Shown here piece after piece: positions 1 to 5,490 of a stretch of DNA of 22,889 bases; the first letter of the stretch is position 1, and every line of letters starts with the position of its first letter. Under the pieces are notes generated by a model. The model saw only the letters and a program-made list of their open reading frames with translations. It did not search any database and was not told where the DNA came from. Made by a program: the position numbers and the translations under genes. The stretch spans positions 1-22,889 of the IMG/VR virus record IMGVR_UViG_3300024509_000312. The stretch is one strand, 5' to 3'. The stretch is from a virus.

Positions 1-123
1 AAGAGTATCATCGAAATAGCATCACAAAGAGGAGCGTTCAAAGCAAATGAACTAGAAGCAGTCGGTAAAACTTTCAATAAGCTGAATACCTTTCTAGAAT
101 CAGTTGCTAAAAAGGAGGCTTAA
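1..123 (+). CDS. C-terminal end of an uncharacterised phage protein (5' truncated)
   Basis: An open frame runs from the first base of the window to a TAA at 121-123 and gives about 40 residues, ending in SVAKKEA. The piece is charged and predicted helical, with a segment reading ASQRGAFKANELEAVG. It has no start in the window, so its full length is unknown. The stop lies one base before the next ATG, and the ribosome binding site of that next gene (AAGGAGG, 112-118) is inside this frame, so the two genes are probably translated together. I do not recognise a function. Similar short ends occur, as far as I recall, in uncharacterised proteins of marine T4-like phages, but this is from memory only. 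Confidence 0.6.
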   Translation, partial: KSIIEIASQRGAFKANELEAVGKTFNKLNTFLESVAKKEA

Positions 124-124
124 A

Positions 125-766
125 ATGGCTGCAAGTTTAAAACACATCGGAAAGATCAAGAACACAGGAATGAAAGTTCTTGTTGCTTTCCGTACTATCC
201 CAGGTGATTCTCACATGTCCCTGGTTATTCCTACAGCAACGTTACCTGATGCCTATCATGACAGCATCATGACTCTTGTCGAAACAGATCAAGCACAAGA
301 ATCGTTCGAGTTTGGTGAAATCTTACACATCCGTAGATTTCCAGACGGGCGTCCTATGTTGCAGGCTCTGAGTCAAGACGGTCGTATGCAACGTGTCACT
401 ACTGATAATGTTATTATGACCCCTACTATCAATGCCGAAGTAGCATTGGACGAATTAAACAATCTTATCGCAGAGCAGAAAAACTGTACTATCGATGACT
501 TGTGTAACTTTGTCGCAGGAGCTCCTAACGCCAAAGCTAAAGAAGAAGTTCAAGAAGTAGCAAAGGTCAAGGATATGTCGGAGCCAACGACATCGGCTCC
601 ATTAAAGGCCAAGGATAATGAAGTATTGTCAGACGGTGATCTAGCTAAGAGTTATCGCAGCCAAGCTGATGCACTATACAAAGAAGCAGCTCGACTACGT
701 AAGCAAGCAGATGAACTTGATCCGCCAAAGAAAAAAGTTAAAGCAGCTGAAGTAGAAAGTGCCTAA
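125..766 (+). CDS. Uncharacterised T4-like marine phage protein with charged C-terminal coil
   Basis: The protein has 213 residues. An in-frame TTG at 104 would add seven residues, but ATG 125 is preferred because a full AAGGAGG at 112-118 sits seven bases upstream. The first ~120 residues look like a compact, mixed alpha/beta domain (KHIGKIKNTGMKVLVAFRTI near the N terminus), with no catalytic motif that I recognise. Residues ~135-170 are Lys/Glu/Ala-rich and probably flexible. Residues ~175-200 form a likely helix or coiled coil (SYRSQADALYKEAARLRKQA), followed by a Lys-rich end. The arrangement suggests a binding or structural/assembly role, but this is inference. It resembles uncharacterised proteins of marine T4-like myoviruses from memory. 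Its stop overlaps the GTG start of the next gene by 8 bp, so the two are likely co-translated. Confidence 0.8.
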   Translation: MAASLKHIGKIKNTGMKVLVAFRTIPGDSHMSLVIPTATLPDAYHDSIMTLVETDQAQESFEFGEILHIRRFPDGRPMLQALSQDGRMQRVTTDNVIMTPTINAEVALDELNNLIAEQKNCTIDDLCNFVAGAPNAKAKEEVQEVAKVKDMSEPTTSAPLKAKDNEVLSDGDLAKSYRSQADALYKEAARLRKQADELDPPKKKVKAAEVESA

Positions 767-1064
767 ACCTTTGTTTAAACCGCCAAGACATCTCGTTAAA
801 GAGTGGCCGGAGGTATTCGAAGACCTTTATATGAATACTATGCCGGTTGCATATCTAGAAATGATGCACATCGAGTTCCACGATGGACGGATATGGCGTA
901 TAGATATAAAAGAACAGCTAAGGGACAGTGATGCCGATTCTATAGCTTCTCAACTTCTCGAAACCATGCAAGAATATAAAGATGATATCAAGAAGTTAGA
1001 TTTTAAAATCGATGTCACAAAACTAAAAGAAGATATTAGGAATTCTACTAAAGATATTTTCTAG
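759..1064 (+). CDS. Uncharacterised small phage protein (about 101 aa)
   Basis: A 101-residue acidic protein starts at GTG 759, within the end of the previous gene. This start is chosen because the sequence from the first codon onward (PKPLFKPPRHLVKEWPEVF) looks like a continuous conserved N terminus, and the next ATG at 832 would remove it. The C-terminal half is predicted helical and rich in Asp, Lys and Glu (QEYKDDIKKLDFKIDVTKL). No enzymatic motif is visible. I recall similar proteins with a PPRHLVKEWPE-type start in marine T4-like phages, where they are hypothetical; I cannot assign a role. Its last 17 bp overlap the end of the minus-strand dehydrogenase gene, and a strong plus-strand terminator follows 49 bp after its stop. 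Confidence 0.78.
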   Translation: MPKPLFKPPRHLVKEWPEVFEDLYMNTMPVAYLEMMHIEFHDGRIWRIDIKEQLRDSDADSIASQLLETMQEYKDDIKKLDFKIDVTKLKEDIRNSTKDIF

Positions 1065-2271
1065 TATTTCCGTAATGTATCACTGTGTGGGCCGGTGACT
1101 CATACGTTCTCCAAGGATCGATAACAATCGATCCTTTTTCTATTTTACAATAGAGATTTTGATTTTCTTCGAAACCTCTATAGTCATAGGTAATCTTTCT
1201 ATTATGTGCTAATAGCACAACACCATAACAGCCTTGTATGTCATCGCCTGTTAGAGGATCGATGTACGTAGGCTTATGCCCCAGTTCTTCGCAGTAGTGA
1301 CCAATCAATAAACTATAGCTTCCATCACAATACGGAACATCTGGCTTATAGGCCTTACCGTGTATAAAGATGCTCATCTTATTTTTTTCAGCATGTCTCA
1401 CAAGCTCTTGGGCTAGATTTTTAGCCTGTATTTCTCTAGCATTCATTATGGCATCAAATAAATCGTATCCTAAATCTAGGTTCTTTGCCATATATCTTAG
1501 AGCTATATTATCTCTCGGATGACAGGCACCGCCGTCTCCCATGCCTGCCTTCATATATTGTGGTCCCATGATACGCATAGTGCTCTTTGCCAATGCGTCA
1601 GTTACTACATCTACATTGATATTTCCCTGCTTGACGGCAACATCTTGTATCATGTTGACTAGGCCAATCTTGGCACTAATAAATGTGTTATAGAATACTT
1701 TGATACATTCACATTCATCCCATGTACCGATAACATACCGAGGATCATTTTCCATGACTGTTTTGTAAAACTCGACCAACTCTTTTGCATCTCCTGTTTC
1801 GGTACCGTCCTCGGTTCCAATCATGACCATTTCAGGATTAACCATATCCCATGCTACACTGCCCATAGCGATTAGATATGGGTTATAAACAAACCGTGTA
1901 TTGGTAATATGTTGGATGAACTCTCTACGTGTGGTGCCCGGAAGTACCGTAGATATAAGAACCAACAACTGATTTTTATTCATGTACTTGTTGGCTTCTT
2001 TAAGACATTCTATAACTGTGTCATATCTAAAATCTTTTGGTTCGAGATGCGCTGTAGGACTACGGCCATCATAGTCAGGATCATGCGGAGTAGGAACTGC
2101 GATAAAAACTATATCTGCATTTTTAACACATTCTTCAATACTAGGTACTACCTTGATTAACTCACTAGATCTTTCAGATATATCATAGCCAAAAACTGTA
2201 TAACCTTTTTTGGCAACTTCCTCTGCGCAAGGCAAACCTAACTTGCCTATACCAATAAAACCAATTTGCAT
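1048..2271 (-). CDS. UDP-glucose/GDP-mannose dehydrogenase family protein with altered active site
   Basis: The 407-residue product has the layout of nucleotide-sugar 6-dehydrogenases, which oxidise UDP- or GDP-hexoses to uronic acids with NAD. The N-terminal NAD-binding loop is GFIGIGKLGLP (residues 4-14), a STV motif with Thr108 follows, the helix with Lys191 and Asn195 is present, the catalytic Cys is Cys250 in GGACHPRD with Asp254, and the C-terminal nucleotide-binding GKAYKPDVP is at 305-313. The family usually has NPEFLxEG; here residues 130-137 read NPYLIAMG, so both acidic residues are gone. This may mean an altered substrate or product. ATG 2271 is chosen because GAGGTGA lies just upstream and the glycine-rich loop follows at once; the frame is open upstream but reads through the promoter region. 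The stop overlaps the plus-strand neighbour by 17 bp. Confidence 0.88.
   Translation of the reverse strand: MQIGFIGIGKLGLPCAEEVAKKGYTVFGYDISERSSELIKVVPSIEECVKNADIVFIAVPTPHDPDYDGRSPTAHLEPKDFRYDTVIECLKEANKYMNKNQLLVLISTVLPGTTRREFIQHITNTRFVYNPYLIAMGSVAWDMVNPEMVMIGTEDGTETGDAKELVEFYKTVMENDPRYVIGTWDECECIKVFYNTFISAKIGLVNMIQDVAVKQGNINVDVVTDALAKSTMRIMGPQYMKAGMGDGGACHPRDNIALRYMAKNLDLGYDLFDAIMNAREIQAKNLAQELVRHAEKNKMSIFIHGKAYKPDVPYCDGSYSLLIGHYCEELGHKPTYIDPLTGDDIQGCYGVVLLAHNRKITYDYRGFEENQNLYCKIEKGSIVIDPWRTYESPAHTVIHYGNTRKYL
1113..1139 (+). terminator. Intrinsic terminator for the left plus-strand genes, inside the opposite-strand CDS
   Basis: A perfect 10-bp stem (AAGGATCGAT, 1113-1122, pairing with ATCGATCCTT, 1127-1136) closes a four-base AACA loop and runs directly into a T-run (1135-1139), followed by CTATTTT. 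This is a standard Rho-independent shape in the plus direction. On the minus strand the stem is followed by GGAGAACG, not a T-run, so it should act in one direction only. It lies 49 bp after the stop of the 101-residue gene and should stop its transcript. It is inside the 3' end of the convergent dehydrogenase gene, where it encodes the KGSIVIDPW stretch. Confidence 0.8.
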
Positions 2272-2280
2272 TTTCACCTC

Positions 2281-2288
2281 GATAAATA
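2281..2288 (+). promoter_or_regulatory. Late-promoter-like box facing the plus-strand cassette
   Basis: GATAAATA matches seven of eight bases of the T4 late promoter TATAAATA. It lies in the 48-bp gap between two divergent genes, 31 bases before the TTG start of the oxygenase-like gene, which leaves room for a short leader with GGAG at 2309-2312. T4-like phages read such boxes with a gp55-type sigma factor. The call rests on motif and position only. Confidence 0.45.
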
Positions 2289-2300
2289 ATAGCAGCACAT

Positions 2301-2307
2301 TATTTAG
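2301..2307 (-). promoter_or_regulatory. Late-promoter-like box facing the dehydrogenase gene
   Basis: Read on the minus strand this is CTAAATA, a variant of the T4 late box reported for marine T4-like phages. It is 29 bases upstream of the ATG of the dehydrogenase homologue, a plausible distance for a short leader carrying the GAGGTGA site. With the plus-strand GATAAATA 12 bases away it makes a back-to-back promoter pair. Confidence 0.45.
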
Positions 2308-2319
2308 TGGAGTATTTTT

Positions 2320-2823
2320 TTGTATAAGCAAGGTTTGATAGAACCGTTTTGGGGTACGCATCATAGATATTTGGATTATCAAAGAGAACCATTTAACTGC
2401 TATGAAGACATCCAACTGTGGCGTTCTCAAGGATATTCTCAAAATCATTTCACTGGTCTTTTGTATGACATGAAATCAGTCATGCCTACATGGACTGAAA
2501 AGTTTTTAACACTATTCGAAGGACAGAATCAAGGCTTGAGTTTCTACAAGATGGAGACCTGCAATGTACTTCCAACACATAAAGATACCTATAGCCTATA
2601 CAAAAAAATATTCAACATAACAGATAATAACTCAATATGGCGAGCAATAATTTTCTTAGAGGACTGGAAACCAGGCCATGTATTTGAGATTGAAGGTGAT
2701 CCTATTACCAAATGGAAAGCAGGAGAATATGTCTTATGGCAATACGATGCAGCACATATGGCTGCTAATCTCGGATTAGAACCTCGATACACAGCACAGA
2801 TAACATTCACTCATGTTCAATAA
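2320..2823 (+). CDS. 2-oxoglutarate/Fe(II)-dependent oxygenase-like protein
   Basis: The 167-residue product has the facial-triad pattern of 2OG-Fe(II) oxygenases: His87 and Asp89 in THKDTY, His146 in DAAHMAANLG, and Arg156 in EPRYTAQITF as the likely 2-oxoglutarate anchor. The spacing and the beta-strand pattern between them fit the double-stranded beta-helix of aspartyl/asparaginyl or proline-hydroxylase-like enzymes, which hydroxylate a C-H bond using O2. The substrate cannot be read from sequence. The start is TTG 2320, preceded by GGAG at 2309-2312; no ATG lies near enough. It heads a four-gene plus-strand cassette and overlaps the DegT-like gene by 11 bp, which suggests a joint pathway. 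At 167 residues it is a minimal catalytic core without extra domains. Confidence 0.72.
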   Translation: MYKQGLIEPFWGTHHRYLDYQREPFNCYEDIQLWRSQGYSQNHFTGLLYDMKSVMPTWTEKFLTLFEGQNQGLSFYKMETCNVLPTHKDTYSLYKKIFNITDNNSIWRAIIFLEDWKPGHVFEIEGDPITKWKAGEYVLWQYDAAHMAANLGLEPRYTAQITFTHVQ

Positions 2824-3403
2824 GATCGCAGACTTTGAAAACGCTTTATCGGAGTTTACTGGTGCTCCGTTTGTAATCACTACTGATTGCTGTACACATG
2901 CTATCGAACTATGCTTTAGATATAAAAAAGTAAAAACGACCGAGTTTACCTGTTTTACATATCTCTCTATACCTATGACCATGAAAAAACTTAATATAGA
3001 GTATAAACAGATTCCAGAAAAATGGGCAGGCGAATATAGATTTTATGGTACAGACATATGGGATAGTGCCAGAAGGTTGCAACCCGGAATGTACATGCCT
3101 GGTATGATGCAATGCCTTAGTTTTGGTTACTCTAAACCTTTAGACATCGGCAGAGGCGGAGCGATATTATTAGACAACTATGATGATTATAAGTCATTGT
3201 CTATGATGAGATATGATGGGAGAGATTTATCTATCTCTCCATGGCAGTCACAAAAAGAGTTTACTTTAGGATTTCATTATAAACTCAATCCAGAAGAATG
3301 CATAAAAGGTATTGAAAAACTGGAAGAATATAAGAATAATAAAAACTTCAACATAGCATTTGTAGAATATCCAGATTGCAGAGATATAAAAATAAATGAT
3401 TAG
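2813..3403 (+). CDS. Short DegT/DnrJ/EryC1/StrS-type PLP aminotransferase-like protein
   Basis: The 196-residue protein resembles the large domain of DegT/StrS sugar aminotransferases, which move an amino group onto keto-sugars or inososes. It has the N-terminal cofactor stretch (TTDCCTHAIELC), a likely PLP-contact Asp84 in DIWDSARRL (compare EDAAQ), and Lys108 in SFGYSKPLDIGRGGA, matching the internal-aldimine lysine of the family. Usual members have ~370 residues; this one stops soon after the MRYDGRD segment and lacks the C-terminal small domain. No remnant of that domain was seen downstream, because the amidinotransferase starts 8 bp before its stop. It may be a reduced enzyme, need a partner subunit, or have another PLP role. 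ATG 2813 lies inside the oxygenase-like gene. Confidence 0.72.
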   Translation: MFNKIADFENALSEFTGAPFVITTDCCTHAIELCFRYKKVKTTEFTCFTYLSIPMTMKKLNIEYKQIPEKWAGEYRFYGTDIWDSARRLQPGMYMPGMMQCLSFGYSKPLDIGRGGAILLDNYDDYKSLSMMRYDGRDLSISPWQSQKEFTLGFHYKLNPEECIKGIEKLEEYKNNKNFNIAFVEYPDCRDIKIND

Positions 3404-4304
3404 ATCTTACAACGAATGGGACCCGTTACAGGAAGTAATACTTGGAACGGCAACAAATGCACACTGGCCAGTAAGTTGTCCTGCATTTAGAAATCTAGAA
3501 AATATCACTGCATGGAAAGAAACTCCCGTTCCGTCTGGTTGTGTAGAACAAAGAATAGTAGACGAAACTAACGAAGATCTAGAAAATTTTAAACAAACAT
3601 TAGAGTCTCTTTCTGTGAAAGTACATAGGCCCAAGGATTTAGATTTCCAATCATTTGACGGTATGTATAACTATTGCCCAAGAGACAGAGTGTTAATAAT
3701 AGGCGATAAAGCAATAGATGCTCCAATGTTATATCCCACGAGAACAAAAGAAATAGATGCCATTGATCATTTGTTAGATAACGTTTTACATGTAGATGAT
3801 GATACCGCAAAGTTTGATGCAGCTAACATATGTAGACTAAACGATGATATTTTATATCTAATCAGTGAAAGCGGTAATAGAAATGGTGCTGTATGGTTAG
3901 AAAAAATATTTCCAACTCATAGAATACATATACTAGATAACATATACAGCGGAGTACACATCGACAGTACCATATCTCCTATAAGAGAAGGACTAGTCGT
4001 CCTTAATGCTGATCGAATAAATGAAAGTAATCTTCCGTCAGTTTTTAAATCCTGGGATAAAATATGGGTCAGCGGAGATGATATAGTTCCGCAAGGATTT
4101 GAAGGTTATCCTTACGCCAGCAAATACATAGCTTTAAATTTTTTAACTATAAATCCTTATTTGATAATCTGCGATCCTAAACAGAGTTATCTCAGAAGAC
4201 TGCTTTCTAAATATAATGTTGAAAGCATAGGTGTCGAACTTAGACACAGTCGTACACTAGGGGGAGGTCATCATTGTGTTACACTTGATTTGGTCCGAGG
4301 ATGA
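3396..4304 (+). CDS. Amidinotransferase (glycine / inosamine-phosphate amidinotransferase family)
   Basis: The 302-residue product belongs to the amidinotransferase family that moves the amidino group of arginine to an amine, as in creatine precursor or streptomycin synthesis. The key residues are visible: a YCPRD segment (residues 93-97), Asp141 in FDAANI, His188 in VHIDSTI, and the nucleophilic Cys294 in GGGHHCVTLDLVRG at the very C terminus. The N terminus (SYNEWDPLQEVILGT) is typical. It is shorter than animal and StrB-type enzymes (~350-420) but has every catalytic element. It follows the aminotransferase-like gene with 8 bp overlap, so an amine made by that protein could be its acceptor; this is inference. 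The DNA coding for the GGG of the active site also supplies the ribosome binding site of the next gene. Confidence 0.88.
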   Translation: MIRSYNEWDPLQEVILGTATNAHWPVSCPAFRNLENITAWKETPVPSGCVEQRIVDETNEDLENFKQTLESLSVKVHRPKDLDFQSFDGMYNYCPRDRVLIIGDKAIDAPMLYPTRTKEIDAIDHLLDNVLHVDDDTAKFDAANICRLNDDILYLISESGNRNGAVWLEKIFPTHRIHILDNIYSGVHIDSTISPIREGLVVLNADRINESNLPSVFKSWDKIWVSGDDIVPQGFEGYPYASKYIALNFLTINPYLIICDPKQSYLRRLLSKYNVESIGVELRHSRTLGGGHHCVTLDLVRG

Positions 4305-5490
4305 TTCCTACAAACACGATATCTTTTGGAATAACATTCCTGGATACCAAAAAAGATTAGGATATCTAAAAGAAAATCTCGTAGACGAATCTTTTCTTAG
4401 AAACATAAAGAATCCTTATTTTATATACACAGGCAATGGAAGGATCAAATCTTTAGAATCTATTATATTAGATAAAGATACTGTCGATAAACTTAACTCA
4501 ACAGAACTGTATTTTTATCTATACGAACCTAGTTGTTTTAGGATAGGGGAACATAATAGAAGTTTTTATAGCGAAATGCGATCAGACGAAAATATCAAAG
4601 ATATCATAGTCGATGAGCTAGAAAGTATAAAAATATTTGTTCATCAAAATAATCTAAAAAGATTTCGTGTATTCACATCCGATTATAGGATACAGATACT
4701 ACAAGACAACTATCCAGATATAAAAATAGATTGTTTAGATTTATTCCTAAGAGAAATAGCAAAATGCTATAAATCATTTCCAAAATATTTTGTAAAACAT
4801 AAAATAGAAAAAAAGTTTTGGTGTGGTAACTGGCGATACACTACCCACAGACATCTAATGACCAGTTATCTTTCTCAACTCAATGGAACTTATACATGGA
4901 ATCTAAAATGTTCTTACAACGAACTTAAAAATAATAACTGGTTTGATCTAGATCAGTTTCAAAAAGAAAGACCACAACAACATGAACAACTCAGAAAAGG
5001 TGTAGATTTTCTAGAAAAAAATATACTGGCTATAGATCAAAAAATAGATTCAGTTAATGTTGTCAACTCCGATCAAGTATACATACCTGGACACAAGGCA
5101 CCCGAATGGACTCAAGAGTTTTTAAAGAGCTACGAATCTAACTTCTGTGCTATCATCAATGAAACAAGATATGCACAACCGTTCGGTTACTTCAGCGAAA
5201 AAACTTTAACAGCTATTGGTAGCAGTATGCCAATAATACTAGTAGCTCCGCCACGCAGTTTAGAATATCTCAAAACTTTTGGATTTACAACATTCGGTAA
5301 ATGGTGGAATGAAAGTTATGATCAAGAAGAGGATCATTATAAAAGAATGATTATGATTTTTGATATTATAGATTCTATCAACTCTAAATCTCTAGAAGAG
5401 TTACAGAAAATATATCAAGACATGCGACCTGTATTAAAGCACAATAGAAGAATACTAGACACTATTACCTTTAACGATAAAATTGTATAG
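4276..5490 (+). CDS. Glycosyltransferase-like protein, family shared with two other genes here (copy 1)
   Basis: A 404-residue protein with a variable N-terminal half and a C-terminal half shared with the products at 7578-8750 and 9495-10766. Shared points are a basic motif (KKFWCGNWRYTTHR, ~179-192; the others have LNR...HR), an acidic NETRY (~295), FSEKT (~306), a GFTTF segment (~336) and NESYD (~345). The (S/T)EK..KA..G.P pattern resembles the nucleotide-sugar-binding half of GT-B enzymes such as fucosyltransferases or exostosins. This copy has lost the typical LNRR spelling, so it may bind a different donor. The start is GTG 4276 with GGGGAGG at 4260-4266, giving a 29-bp overlap with the amidinotransferase. 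The stop overlaps the opposite-strand radical SAM gene by 20 bp. The family is hypothetical to me; glycosyl transfer is inferred. Confidence 0.68.
   Translation: MLHLIWSEDDSYKHDIFWNNIPGYQKRLGYLKENLVDESFLRNIKNPYFIYTGNGRIKSLESIILDKDTVDKLNSTELYFYLYEPSCFRIGEHNRSFYSEMRSDENIKDIIVDELESIKIFVHQNNLKRFRVFTSDYRIQILQDNYPDIKIDCLDLFLREIAKCYKSFPKYFVKHKIEKKFWCGNWRYTTHRHLMTSYLSQLNGTYTWNLKCSYNELKNNNWFDLDQFQKERPQQHEQLRKGVDFLEKNILAIDQKIDSVNVVNSDQVYIPGHKAPEWTQEFLKSYESNFCAIINETRYAQPFGYFSEKTLTAIGSSMPIILVAPPRSLEYLKTFGFTTFGKWWNESYDQEEDHYKRMIMIFDIIDSINSKSLEELQKIYQDMRPVLKHNRRILDTITFNDKIV

Noticed and set aside
2272-2448. Upstream extension of the dehydrogenase frame by 59 codons
   Set aside because: It crosses the promoter gap and the start of the divergent gene, while ATG 2271 has a good ribosome binding site directly before the NAD-binding loop.
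4148-4155. TATAAATC, one base from the late-promoter box
   Set aside because: It is deep inside the amidinotransferase gene, over 120 bases before the next start, and such AT strings are expected by chance at this composition.
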